This document shows positions 17,106-25,924 of a stretch of DNA of 64,000 nucleotides, piece after piece. Position numbers and translations under genes: made by a program. A model generated the notes under the pieces. It saw only the letters and a list, made by a program, of their open reading frames with translations, ran no database searches and was not told the origin of the DNA. Each line of letters opens with the position of its first letter. Position 1 is the first letter of the stretch. The stretch is from Clostridia bacterium (lineage in GTDB: Bacteria > Bacillota > Clostridia > Oscillospirales > Acutalibacteraceae). The stretch covers positions 25,914 to 89,913 of the forward strand of contig JAFUPA010000054.1 of NCBI GenBank assembly GCA_017481575.1, written 5' to 3'.

Positions 17106-19283
17106 ATGAAAAAACCTACATTTTATTTAGGCGAATTCACACAGCGTGACAAGGTGTTTATCACTGCGGACAACGGCATTGATGTCGAAAATGTTGCATC
17201 GATTGCTTTTGACGGTGAAACTCTTTATATCACCCAGCCCGACTGTCTTGTTGAATACGCAGACGGCAAAATCAAAAGAATTTCTGCTAATGTTTCAAAG
17301 CTCTTCACACGTCAGGGCAGACTTTTTGCGGCTGTTGATAATTGCCTTGCAGAAATTAAAAAAGGCAAGATTAAAAAGCTTAAGGAGTTCAGCTCTCCCG
17401 TTGTTGATATTTCTGTCGCACTCGACAAGTCAATCTGGCTTATCACCGAGACAGAGCTTTATCTTATGGAGAACGACGAGTATACAAAAATCGTTGACCT
17501 TCCCGAAGAAACTGTATGCCTTGCCGCACTCAACAACAAGGCAAAGTATGCCGAAACAGTATACATCGGCTCAACTGTAGAGGGACTTCTTTCAATGAAG
17601 GGCAAGCGCCGCCATTGGGCAGAGCTTGTTCCCGATATCACAGGTGTCCTCAGCAGAAAAATCAACTGCATTCAGATTGATGCTCTCGGTCACCTCTGGG
17701 TTGGCTCTGACGAGGGTCTTAACATCTACGACGGCAGAAATTACTGGCTCAACGGTAACGAATTCTATTCAGTTCCCGATGGTTCATTTAACGATATGTT
17801 CTTTGCCGCAGACGGCAAAAAGTATTTTGCAACCAACACAGGTATTGTAACTCTTATCGAGGGCAAGATTTCTTACTACTCCTTCGGTCCGTGGCTCATG
17901 CACCCGACAGTTACAAAAATCACTGTTTCAGATAACGGCACAATTGCCGCTGTTACCCCGAGAGGTATCAGCCTTATCACAGCAAAGGCTATGACACTCG
18001 GCGAGAAGGCTGGCTTGGTTGACGCACTCAGCGAGAAGTATTTTGTAAGAAACGAGGGCTACCACGTTTCAAGAAAGCTCCGCAAGTACGGTGACCTTGA
18101 TTCAGGCTGGCTTCCGAGTTCCGATAACGACGGTCTTTTCACAGGTCTTTACTGTGCAAGCCAGTGCTTCCGTTACAAAGCGACAGGTGACGAGCAGGCA
18201 AAGGCAAATGCAAAAAGAGCCGTTGAAGCTATGATTAAGCTCACCGAGGTTACAGGCAGAGAAGGCTTCACAGCAAGAGCAACACGCTACTCAACAGAAG
18301 AAAACTTCGGCACGGGTGTGCGTGAAGAGTGGCACTATTGTGAGGATAACCCCGACTGCGAGTGGCTCGGCGAAACCTCAAGTGACGAGATGACAGGTCA
18401 CTACTTCGCTTACGGCATCTATTTTGACCTTGTTGCAGACGAGGATGAAAAGAAGAAGATTGCCGAGGTTGTAAAGAAAATCACGGACCACATTCTCGAC
18501 CATAACTTCCACCTCACAGACGTTGACGGTGTGCCGACAACATGGGCAAACTGGGAACCAGACCTTCTTAACAACGACGACAGATGGTACTACGAGCGTG
18601 GTACAAACTCACTCGAAATTCTCTCTTTCCTCAAGACTACTTACCACGTAACAGGTGACGAGAAGTACGAGAAGGTTTTTGATATGCTTATCGAAAAGCA
18701 CCACTATGCAATGAACTGTATTCAGTACAAGTGCGAGGATGCTCACATTGCACACATCGACGACCAGCTTGACTTCGTTAACATCTATCCGCTTCTTGTT
18801 TATACCGATAACGAGGCACAGAAGGAAATCTTCAAAATGGGTCTCACACATCATTGGGCTTATGAAAGAGTTGAGCGTTCACCGTTCTTCAACATTGTTT
18901 ACGGTGCACTCACAAACAACTCTTGCGATATTGAAGAAGCCGCAAAGTCACTTTCAGAGATGAATCTTGACTTCGTAAGATGGCCTGTTTACAACAGCTA
19001 CCGTAAGGACATCGTTTGGGACACAGAGCAGGAGGAAACAGGCGTTCCCGCACAGCTCAAGTATCCCGTCGAGTATTGGTCAAGACTTCTTGTTCACTAC
19101 GACGGCAACCAGTTTATCTGTGACTCGGGCGCAGAGGAGTTTGTTGAAATCAACTCAAAGCGCACAAACAAGACACTCACACTCCCCGGCACATCGGGCG
19201 CAAACGCAATGAGCGCATCAATGCCGTATGTTTTCCTTCTTCCTTATTGGATGGGCAGATACTACGGACTTCTCGGTGATTGA
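17106..19283 (+). CDS. Cytoplasmic beta-propeller plus alpha/alpha-barrel protein
   Basis: A 725 aa protein of two parts. Residues ~20-300 contain repeated short strands like two-component-regulator propeller blades, including a blade HLWVGSDEGLNIYDG. Residues ~320-725 are helical with Trp/His/Tyr-rich motifs (GWLPSSDNDGLFTGLY, REEWHYCEDNPDCEWLGETSSD) that resemble alpha/alpha-toroid glycosidases or isomerases. There is no signal peptide, so it acts inside the cell, unlike most proteins with such propellers. It has its own promoter and terminator. I do not recognise the complete family; a carbohydrate-active enzyme is inferred from the fold and from neighbouring GH and sugar-transport genes. 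Confidence 0.6.
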   Translation: MKKPTFYLGEFTQRDKVFITADNGIDVENVASIAFDGETLYITQPDCLVEYADGKIKRISANVSKLFTRQGRLFAAVDNCLAEIKKGKIKKLKEFSSPVVDISVALDKSIWLITETELYLMENDEYTKIVDLPEETVCLAALNNKAKYAETVYIGSTVEGLLSMKGKRRHWAELVPDITGVLSRKINCIQIDALGHLWVGSDEGLNIYDGRNYWLNGNEFYSVPDGSFNDMFFAADGKKYFATNTGIVTLIEGKISYYSFGPWLMHPTVTKITVSDNGTIAAVTPRGISLITAKAMTLGEKAGLVDALSEKYFVRNEGYHVSRKLRKYGDLDSGWLPSSDNDGLFTGLYCASQCFRYKATGDEQAKANAKRAVEAMIKLTEVTGREGFTARATRYSTEENFGTGVREEWHYCEDNPDCEWLGETSSDEMTGHYFAYGIYFDLVADEDEKKKIAEVVKKITDHILDHNFHLTDVDGVPTTWANWEPDLLNNDDRWYYERGTNSLEILSFLKTTYHVTGDEKYEKVFDMLIEKHHYAMNCIQYKCEDAHIAHIDDQLDFVNIYPLLVYTDNEAQKEIFKMGLTHHWAYERVERSPFFNIVYGALTNNSCDIEEAAKSLSEMNLDFVRWPVYNSYRKDIVWDTEQEETGVPAQLKYPVEYWSRLLVHYDGNQFICDSGAEEFVEINSKRTNKTLTLPGTSGANAMSASMPYVFLLPYWMGRYYGLLGD

Positions 19284-19297
19284 TAAATAAAAGCACA

Positions 19298-19335
19298 ACC
19301 CTCATTCGTAATCGGCGAATGAGGGTATTTTTTTG
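19298..19335 (+). terminator. Intrinsic terminator
   Basis: An 11 bp perfect stem (19298-19308 with 19316-19326) followed by seven T, 15 bp after the propeller gene. Confidence 0.88.
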
Positions 19336-19342
19336 TGAAGCA

Positions 19343-19371
19343 TTGAAGATTTAATCAATTTATTGTATACT
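19343..19371 (+). promoter_or_regulatory. Sigma-A promoter of the GH71/99-like gene
   Basis: TTGAAG, 17 bp, TATACT, 32 bp before the GTG start at 19404. Confidence 0.6.
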
Positions 19372-19403
19372 CAATTTATAAAATACATTCAGGGAGTGGT
19401 TTT

Positions 19404-21278
19404 GTGTTGAGAATTTTTCAGGTATTTATATCAGTTTTAACAACGGTTTTTATGCTTCCGTCTATGATCGGTCTCGGTCTTTTCGGCACGGGTAACATAA
19501 ACGAAAACACTCACGGCGATGTGCGTCCCGACACTTGGGTTGCGGTTGACGGACTCGGCAGAACTTTACCTGCTTATGAAGAGGTAGGGGATAGGGATGA
19601 CGAAAAATTTGTCGGTTTGTTTTATTGGACATGGCACTATAATTTTGCTTCGGGCTATGAAGCTGACAATGTGACCGAAATTCTTGAAAAAAATCCCGAG
19701 GCTGTTCGTGATTTCTCGCATCCTGTATGGGAAAATACTCCCAGCGGCAAGCCGTACCATTGGAATGAGCCGCTTTTCGGCTATTATCAGAATCTTGATG
19801 AATATGTTGTAAGAAAGCACGCTGAAATGATTGCAGATGCAGGTGTGGACGTTATCATCTTCGATTGCACAAACGGAACTTACACATGGGAACCTGCCTA
19901 TGAAGTGCTTTTTAAGGTTTTTGACGAGGCAATCAACGATGGCGTTAATGTTCCGCAGATTGCGTTTTTGCTTCCGTTTTCTGCGTCCCAAGATGCAAAC
20001 ACATCTCTTCGTCAGCTTTATGAGGATATTTATTCACAGGGCAGATACAAGCATCTTTGGTTTATGTGGGACGGTAAGCCGCTCATAATGGCACGTGAGG
20101 GTTCACTCGATGAATCTGACCCTTATGAGAAAGAAATTATAGATTTCTTTACTTTCAGAGAAAACAGCGCAACATATTTTGATAAAGATAACAGTATAAC
20201 AAAAAATATATGGGGCTGGTGCAGTTCATATCCGCAGACGAAGTTCAGTACTTCTCTTTTCGGAGGCACGGAGCAGATGTGCGTTTCTGTTGCACAGAAT
20301 GCCGCTGACGGTCAGCTTGTTGCGATGAATAGCGGAGGCAATGTCCAGGGCAGAAGCTTCACTCACGGTGATTATTCATACAGCTATAAAAAGGGCGATG
20401 AAATTGTCACGGTAAACTCTTCAACCGAAAATGCGATGCTTTACGGTCTTAATTTCCAGCAACAATGGGACTATGCAATTGAATGTGACCCCGACTTCAT
20501 TTTTGTCACGGGTTGGAACGAGTGGATTGCAGGCAGACATGACACCTGGCAGGGTACGGAAAATGCTTTCCCTGACCAGTTTTGTGATGAGTACAGCCGT
20601 GATATTGAGCCGTCTGCAGGTGTGTTGAAAGACCACTATTATTATCAGCTTTGTGCAAATATCCGCCGTTTTAAGGGTGTTTCCGAGCCGATGAAGACTT
20701 CGGGCGGACAGACAATCAACATCTACGGTGCCGACAGTCAATGGAATTGGGTTGAGAATGAATATTTCCATTACACGGGCAGTACCCGAGACAGAGATGC
20801 TGACGGCTGGGTAGGTCTTCATTACGAAAACCACACAATGCGTAACGATTTTAAAAATGTCAAGGTTACATATGACAATAAAAACGTTTACTTCCGAATT
20901 GAAACGGCGGAAGATATCACACCTTACACCGATTCCGCTTGGATGAGAATTCTGCTTGACACCGATATGTCGGGCAAGAGTGCAAACTGGGAAGGTTTTG
21001 AGTACATAATCAACCGAGATTCTGCGGACAGCTCAACTCTGACGGTTGAAAAATCAACGGGCGGCTGGAGCTTTGAACAGACAGGAACGGCACTGTACCG
21101 AATTAACGGCAATGTTATGTATCTTTCTGTACCGAGAGCCGCACTCGGACTTTCTTCGGGTACGGAGATTCACTTTAATTTCAAGCTTTCTGACAATATG
21201 CAGGCAGACGGAGACATAATGGACTTCTATCAGAACGGCGACGTCGCACCCGGCGGCAGATTTATGTTTGCTGTTTAG
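19404..21278 (+). CDS. Exported GH71/GH99-like glycoside hydrolase with C-terminal sugar-binding domain
   Basis: A 624 aa protein. It starts at a GTG after GGGAGTGG. Residues 3-26 are a hydrophobic export helix without a lipobox. Residues ~60-430 show the GH71/99 (endo-mannosidase-like) barrel pattern: FYWTWHYN, ADAGVDVIIFDCTN, KPLIMAREG and VTGWNEWIAGRHDT with acidic residues in the predicted active site. Residues ~450-624 form a beta-rich CBM9/DOMON-like module with VTYDNKNVYFRIET. It is likely surface-located and acts on an exogenous glycan; the linkage is not predictable. The GPH-type symporter gene follows at 21392. Confidence 0.75.
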   Translation: MLRIFQVFISVLTTVFMLPSMIGLGLFGTGNINENTHGDVRPDTWVAVDGLGRTLPAYEEVGDRDDEKFVGLFYWTWHYNFASGYEADNVTEILEKNPEAVRDFSHPVWENTPSGKPYHWNEPLFGYYQNLDEYVVRKHAEMIADAGVDVIIFDCTNGTYTWEPAYEVLFKVFDEAINDGVNVPQIAFLLPFSASQDANTSLRQLYEDIYSQGRYKHLWFMWDGKPLIMAREGSLDESDPYEKEIIDFFTFRENSATYFDKDNSITKNIWGWCSSYPQTKFSTSLFGGTEQMCVSVAQNAADGQLVAMNSGGNVQGRSFTHGDYSYSYKKGDEIVTVNSSTENAMLYGLNFQQQWDYAIECDPDFIFVTGWNEWIAGRHDTWQGTENAFPDQFCDEYSRDIEPSAGVLKDHYYYQLCANIRRFKGVSEPMKTSGGQTINIYGADSQWNWVENEYFHYTGSTRDRDADGWVGLHYENHTMRNDFKNVKVTYDNKNVYFRIETAEDITPYTDSAWMRILLDTDMSGKSANWEGFEYIINRDSADSSTLTVEKSTGGWSFEQTGTALYRINGNVMYLSVPRAALGLSSGTEIHFNFKLSDNMQADGDIMDFYQNGDVAPGGRFMFAV

Positions 21279-21331
21279 GTTGTTGTGCAATTTGCATTAT
21301 CTTTAAAACAAAAAATCTACCTCTCGGTCAC

Positions 21332-21373
21332 TTGACGAAAAATTTGATATCAAGTACAATATATATGTATAAT
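21332..21373 (+). promoter_or_regulatory. Two overlapping promoters of the sugar symporter
   Basis: TTGACG (21332-21337), 17 bp, TACAAT (21355-21360), and TTGATA (21344-21349), 18 bp, TATAAT (21368-21373). Both point to the gene at 21392. Confidence 0.6.
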
Positions 21374-21391
21374 TGAACGAGGAGGCGAAGT

Positions 21392-22882
21392 ATGGCTATT
21401 GAGACTAAACAACCTCAGGTAGAGGAAAAGGCTCACCGTCCGTTACCGAAGGGCAGGCGATACGTCGGAGCGATGGAAACTGCGGCTTACATTGCGCAGG
21501 ACTTTGCAGACAGCTTTTCAATCGGTAAATACCAGAACCGATTTATCTGGGACGTTGTAGGAATTGATTTTAACATCAATGGCGTTGTAACTCTTTTTAC
21601 CGGTATATGGGATGTTTTTAACGACACCTTTATCAGTGCAATGGTTGACCGTACAAGAACACGTTGGGGTAAATTCAGACCATATCTCTTATGGATGAAA
21701 ATGCCGCTTACTTTGTTTGGTATGCTTTATTGGTTTATGCCGATATTCTTCCCGAACACATCAGCAACTTATCTTCCGAAGCTGATTTTCTATTTTGCAT
21801 TCAGCATTATTAACGAAACTGCAGGCACATTCATTTCAATTTCACAAACAGGCTTGCTTTCAACCATAACGCCAAACCCGGAAGAACGTGTGCGGCTTAT
21901 TTCGCAGGCAAAATTGTTCTCACGTTTTCTGGGTGAACAGATACCCGAATGGATTATGGGCATTTTCATTGACCTTATAAACTCAAATACAGTCAAGTGG
22001 AAAATGCAGAACCTGTTTATCGGAATGGGTGCGGCAACAAGCATAATTTCCGCATTGATGACCGTTTGGTTCTATATGGTTTCAAAAGAGCGAGTTATGC
22101 AGTCAGTTGAAAAGCCGAGCATCAAAGATGGCTTCAAAGCTATCTTTAATAACAAGCCTCTTCTGATTATTACTCTTTCGGATTTCTTTAGTGGCTTCAG
22201 TATCGGCCAAAGCCGTTCGGACTATTACATAGATGTTCTCGGTTCAGCATCGTTGCAGACTATTGTCGGCATTCCGGCTTATCCGATCCTGAACCTCAGC
22301 TACACGTGGGTTGCTCCGTTAAGAAGGCGGTTTACATCAAAAACCTTGTGGATTCTTGAAGATATTTGGACGGATATGTGTTGGTTGATTGTTTTCGGCC
22401 TCGGTTCGATTAACAAGAACTTTATGAGCCGAAAGTTTATGATACCGACAATGGCAATTGAAGAAGTCTTTGAAATGATGGTTTACGGTGTGCGCCACAC
22501 CATACCCGATGAGCTTTATAATGAATCAATGGACTATTGCGAATGGAAAAACGGTTACCGTGTTGAAGCGATGACAGGTGTTGCAAGAGGTCTTGTTAAG
22601 AAAATGCAGGGTGTCCTGATGAATTCGGTCAAGCAGTTTGTTCTTGCAAGAGTCGGCTATGTTCAGGGTGCGGCAATCGGTACACAGAGCGACAAGGCAA
22701 AATGGTGGCTCTTTGCACTCGGCACAGGTGTTCCGATTATCACAAGCAGTCTCGGCATTATCCCCAAGTTCTTCTATCCGATTAACAATAATGTACGTGA
22801 CACAATGTACGCAGAGCTTGCAGAGCGTCGCAGTGCAGTTGTAAAGCAGATGGAACAGCTCAGCGCAAGCATTGAGGCTTAA
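21392..22882 (+). CDS. GPH-family (MelB-like) sugar:cation symporter
   Basis: A 496 aa multi-helix transporter of the major facilitator superfamily. The GPH loop 2-3 signature is present (DTFISAMVDRTRTRWGKFRP), after an unusually long polar N-terminus (~35 residues). About 10-12 hydrophobic segments follow. It should import a glycoside or glucuronide with Na+ or H+. The start follows GAGGAGG. The gene is monocistronic, with a terminator at 22901, and sits after the exported GH71/99-like enzyme, whose product may be its substrate. That link is inferred from adjacency. Confidence 0.8.
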   Translation: MAIETKQPQVEEKAHRPLPKGRRYVGAMETAAYIAQDFADSFSIGKYQNRFIWDVVGIDFNINGVVTLFTGIWDVFNDTFISAMVDRTRTRWGKFRPYLLWMKMPLTLFGMLYWFMPIFFPNTSATYLPKLIFYFAFSIINETAGTFISISQTGLLSTITPNPEERVRLISQAKLFSRFLGEQIPEWIMGIFIDLINSNTVKWKMQNLFIGMGAATSIISALMTVWFYMVSKERVMQSVEKPSIKDGFKAIFNNKPLLIITLSDFFSGFSIGQSRSDYYIDVLGSASLQTIVGIPAYPILNLSYTWVAPLRRRFTSKTLWILEDIWTDMCWLIVFGLGSINKNFMSRKFMIPTMAIEEVFEMMVYGVRHTIPDELYNESMDYCEWKNGYRVEAMTGVARGLVKKMQGVLMNSVKQFVLARVGYVQGAAIGTQSDKAKWWLFALGTGVPIITSSLGIIPKFFYPINNNVRDTMYAELAERRSAVVKQMEQLSASIEA

Positions 22883-22900
22883 AATATTTACAAAACAAAA

Positions 22901-22936
22901 CGAGGTAATGCAGTTGCATTACCTCGAATTTCTTTT
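22901..22936. terminator. Terminator between symporter and GDPD genes
   Basis: A 12 bp perfect stem with a minimal loop (22901-22912 with 22915-22926), then a T-rich run. It lies between convergent genes. Confidence 0.85.
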
Positions 22937-22943
22937 TATATCA

Positions 22944-23792
22944 TCAGTTACAGAGAATGTCTGTTTCCATATATCTGACGCCCATATCATAGAGCATCTT
23001 TGCATCTTCAATAGTATTGACCGTCCAGAAAGAAACGCCGACACCTGCATCGATTGCAAGCTGCATGGAAGCCTTGTCGTTACGGCTGAAATTAGCTGAA
23101 AGCCATACGTTATCACCGAGAGCCTTGGCAGCAGCGATGTTTTCGTTTGTAATTTCATCTACAAGGTACCACAGCTCGATTGAGGGGTCAATTTCGTGGA
23201 TAACCTTGAGCTGTTCAAGGTCAAAGGAAATGATAATGGATTCTTCAGCAAGCCCTTTTTCGTGAACAGCCTCAACTACAGTATAAAGCAGGTCGTAGTT
23301 ATCTGCCTTAATTTCAATCTGCGGTCTTGTGTCTGTGCCGACAAAAACATCAAGATATTCGTCAAGGGTAGGGATTCTCATATCGGGGTATTTCCAGAGG
23401 TTGGCGCCCCACTTATAGCTGAAGGTTTTAAGCTCTTCAAGTGTATAATCGCTGACCTCGCCGTACTGGCAGAATTTTGCATCGGTAGAGCTGTTGTGAA
23501 TAACAACCCACTCGTTGTCTTTTGTAAGGTGTATATCACACTCGGCAGAATAGTAGTTGTGGTTTACCGCTTCTACAAAAGAGGGGAGAGAGTTTTCGGG
23601 AGCAAGAGCACTTACACCACGGTGTGCGGTAAGGTAAACGGGGTCGTCAGGCGAGCTGATACCGTTTTCAGAAATCGAAATAAGCTCCTGCGGCTGGTTA
23701 AAAAGTTTGACGATGTAGTAAGACGGTGACCATGCCGACAAATAAATCGGCACAAGAATCAATGTGATGATTTTGTTGATGAATGCAAGCAT
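22944..23792 (-). CDS. Membrane-anchored glycerophosphodiester phosphodiesterase
   Basis: A 282 aa GDPD-family enzyme. The conserved HRG (AHRGVSALAPENS), the metal-binding ECDIHLT and a second histidine in VVIHNSS are intact, followed by the TIM-barrel motifs PQIEIK and GVSFWTVNT. One N-terminal hydrophobic helix (residues 4-25) places it at the membrane outer face. It hydrolyses glycerophosphodiesters to glycerol 3-phosphate and an alcohol. The ATG at 23792 follows AAAGGA; the start at 23840 would add residues without a ribosome site. Confidence 0.9.
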   Translation of the reverse strand: MLAFINKIITLILVPIYLSAWSPSYYIVKLFNQPQELISISENGISSPDDPVYLTAHRGVSALAPENSLPSFVEAVNHNYYSAECDIHLTKDNEWVVIHNSSTDAKFCQYGEVSDYTLEELKTFSYKWGANLWKYPDMRIPTLDEYLDVFVGTDTRPQIEIKADNYDLLYTVVEAVHEKGLAEESIIISFDLEQLKVIHEIDPSIELWYLVDEITNENIAAAKALGDNVWLSANFSRNDKASMQLAIDAGVGVSFWTVNTIEDAKMLYDMGVRYMETDILCN

Positions 23793-23866
23793 TTGAACAT
23801 ATCCTTTCCTAAAAATTATTTTATAAGGGTATTGTAGCACTTATGTGCAAGAAAGGCAATGGATTT

Positions 23867-24781
23867 TTAAACTTTGGCAGGTACTTTTTCTTCCGCTGTT
23901 TTTGCCTCTTTTTTATCAAAAAACGATGTGAAATTGATTATGAATAACAGGGCATAAGCAACCCACATCGGCAAATTTTCAATGAACGCACTTTTGCCTA
24001 CCGTTACAAGAAGAACAAGCATAAGTACAAGCACCGCAACAAAAACTATTGTTGCAATCATGTATTTTTTATCCTTTTGTCTGAATTTATGTAAAAGGAA
24101 GATAATCACGCCAGCCGCACCTAAAAACGCAAAGATGAGAGCCGTTGCCCAGTGTGCCAGACAACGAGGTGTCATAACAAGGTCAAGCCCTGCGGACGGC
24201 ACGTTGATTGTGACAAAAATCGAAGCACAGCCGAGCGATGTGACAATCACACCCGCCTTACCCTTGTAGTTGTTTTTACGGTACATATAAAGCGTGTTTG
24301 TGAAAATAGACAGCGAAGCCAGCACGCCCCAAATCTTGAAATACCACGGATAACGCAGACCGAGCATACTTGCAGTAACATCGGTTAAAATATTGCCGAA
24401 CTGCTCGGGAAAGCTTAAAAATCCGTACCAAGTAATAAAGGCGAAGCCTGCAATAAGATTGGCAACACAAAAAACAGTTGTTGCCTTGGTGAGCTTTTCT
24501 GCAAACAGAATCTTCTTAATAAAGAAAGCGTAGAAAAACAGCAAAACGGTCGAAAAAATGACCCACAGCCAATAAACCGTTGCGTTGGCATATAAAGGCT
24601 CATAGAGCATACCGTCAAATTTTGCAACAAAATCTTCGGCAGGTAAGCTCATATCCGCCTCGGTCGGGATAATATACGGATACTGATTCCAGCTCATAAA
24701 GACAGACATCCATAATCCGTAAATTATTGCGACAAAACTCATAAGACCCGTATAAATTTTCATCATTTTATTATCGGTCAT
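23867..24781 (-). CDS. Polytopic membrane protein of unknown function (304 aa)
   Basis: Eight or so hydrophobic helices with short loops; no known transporter or enzyme motif was recognised. The ATG at 24781 is chosen because GGGAGG lies 9 bp upstream; two in-frame ATG codons further upstream fit worse. The C-terminus is charged (Lys, Glu). The gene is 74 bp upstream of the GDPD gene on the same strand and may be cotranscribed with it. Confidence 0.65.
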   Translation of the reverse strand: MTDNKMMKIYTGLMSFVAIIYGLWMSVFMSWNQYPYIIPTEADMSLPAEDFVAKFDGMLYEPLYANATVYWLWVIFSTVLLFFYAFFIKKILFAEKLTKATTVFCVANLIAGFAFITWYGFLSFPEQFGNILTDVTASMLGLRYPWYFKIWGVLASLSIFTNTLYMYRKNNYKGKAGVIVTSLGCASIFVTINVPSAGLDLVMTPRCLAHWATALIFAFLGAAGVIIFLLHKFRQKDKKYMIATIVFVAVLVLMLVLLVTVGKSAFIENLPMWVAYALLFIINFTSFFDKKEAKTAEEKVPAKV

Positions 24782-24865
24782 TATAATCATCCTCCCATAA
24801 TTCGATTTTAACACTAACCAATGCTAAAAGCAAGGAAAATGGGCGAAATTTGTTGTTTCAATCGG

Positions 24866-24894
24866 TTGAAATGTCAGTAAAAATGTGGTATTAT
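24866..24894 (+). promoter_or_regulatory. Sigma-A promoter of a small-protein transcript
   Basis: TTGAAA (24866-24871), 17 bp, TATTAT (24889-24894), 51 bp before a 29-codon reading frame. Confidence 0.65.
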
Positions 24895-24945
24895 ATCTCC
24901 CGGCTTTTGAAACAGGTATTATAAAAGGAGGAGCAGACAACGGTT

Positions 24946-25035
24946 ATGGATAACGGCATTATGGTATTGATATATGACTTAATAGCAATCGTTCAGAACA
25001 CTATTGAGTTTGTCCTTGCTTTGATAAACGGTTAA
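24946..25035 (+). CDS. 29-residue hydrophobic peptide
   Basis: A short frame read directly from the sequence: ATG at 24946, TAA at 25033. AAGGAGG lies 14 bp upstream, a slightly long spacing. The peptide is acidic-hydrophobic with no basic residue, and most of it (IMVLIYDLIAIVQNTIEF) could form an amphipathic or transmembrane helix. It has its own promoter (24866) and terminator (25134), so transcript and peptide form a self-contained unit of about 265 nt. It could be a membrane micropeptide, a signalling peptide or the visible part of a regulatory RNA. Confidence 0.5.
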   Translation: MDNGIMVLIYDLIAIVQNTIEFVLALING

Positions 25036-25133
25036 TTCAGATACAAAAAGAAGTTACCTCAAACTTTATTTAAGAATTATCGGTTAAAGAGCGAGAGATT
25101 GTATTTAACAAAATATAATATGTAAACAATTTT

Positions 25134-25166
25134 GAGATGGCAGGATTTATCTTGCCATCTCTTTTT
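25134..25166 (+). terminator. Intrinsic terminator of the small-protein unit
   Basis: A perfect 9 bp stem (25134-25142 with 25153-25161), a ten-base loop and a TTTTT tail. Confidence 0.85.
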
Positions 25167-25173
25167 ACAACTA

Positions 25174-25228
25174 TTGACATACTGACTCTTTAGGGATATA
25201 ATATAGATGAGATAACTCTTTGGAGATA
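25174..25228 (+). promoter_or_regulatory. Promoter with direct-repeat operators of the DUF3990/XRE pair
   Basis: TTGACA (25174-25179), 17 bp, TATAAT (25197-25202), a perfect consensus. Two 14 bp direct repeats, ACTCTTTAGGGATA (25185-25198) and ACTCTTTGGAGATA (25215-25228), differ at two positions and are 30 bp apart, one in the spacer and one over the expected start. This is the usual placement for autorepression by an antitoxin-type HTH protein. Confidence 0.7.
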
Positions 25229-25246
25229 GTGATTAGGAGGTTTATT

Positions 25247-25924
25247 ATGAATAAAATTATTTTATATCACGGTTCAAATGAAAAAATTGAAAAGCCTCTT
25301 TTCGGTAAAGGTAAGGTTTATAATGATTATGGTCAAGGTTTTTATTGCACTGAACACCTAGAACTTGCCAAGGAATGGTCTTGTAATGAGGGTGTTGACG
25401 GTTTCGCAAATAAGTATGAGATTGATTTAACGGGCTTGAAGATTTTAAATTTATCAGGGGAAGAATATACTATTCTTCATTGGCTTGCTCTGCTTATGGA
25501 GAATCGCCGTTTCCGTATATCAACTCCGGTTATGCGCAGAGGTGTTCAATGGTTGAAGGAGCACTTTTTGGTTGATATTGGTGAATATGATTTAATTATT
25601 GGTTATCGTGCAGATGATTCATATTTTTCGTTTGCAAGAGCTTTTATAAGCAACGAAATTTCTTTAAGCCAGTTAAACTATGCAATGCGACTTGGTAAGC
25701 TTGGCGAACAATATGTTTTAAAAACCGAGAAAGCATTTAATCAGATAGAGTTTAAGTCTGCTGAATTGGCAGATAATACTATTTACTATGCACGCAGAAA
25801 AATGCGAGATGATGAAGCTCGCAATGCTTTTTTTGCAGAGCTTGAAAAAGAAGATGTTAACGGTATTTATATGAGAGATATTATCAGAGAGGAAATGACA
25901 AGTGATGATGTACGCTTACGATGA
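25247..25924 (+). CDS. DUF3990 protein, probable ADP-ribosyltransferase-like toxin
   Basis: A 225 aa protein. The N-terminus ILYHGSNEKIEKP and the following DYGQGFYCTEHLELAKEW stretch match DUF3990, a family with an ADP-ribosyltransferase-like fold (H-G near residue 9, Y-x-T in the FYCT strand). The glutamate region lies toward the C-terminus (QIEFKS). It overlaps the downstream XRE gene by about 20 bp, the coupling typical of toxin-antitoxin pairs. The ATG at 25247 has AGGAGG 7 bp upstream. Toxicity is inferred, not shown. A type II module with autoregulation by the next gene is the best reading. Confidence 0.75.
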   Translation: MNKIILYHGSNEKIEKPLFGKGKVYNDYGQGFYCTEHLELAKEWSCNEGVDGFANKYEIDLTGLKILNLSGEEYTILHWLALLMENRRFRISTPVMRRGVQWLKEHFLVDIGEYDLIIGYRADDSYFSFARAFISNEISLSQLNYAMRLGKLGEQYVLKTEKAFNQIEFKSAELADNTIYYARRKMRDDEARNAFFAELEKEDVNGIYMRDIIREEMTSDDVRLR

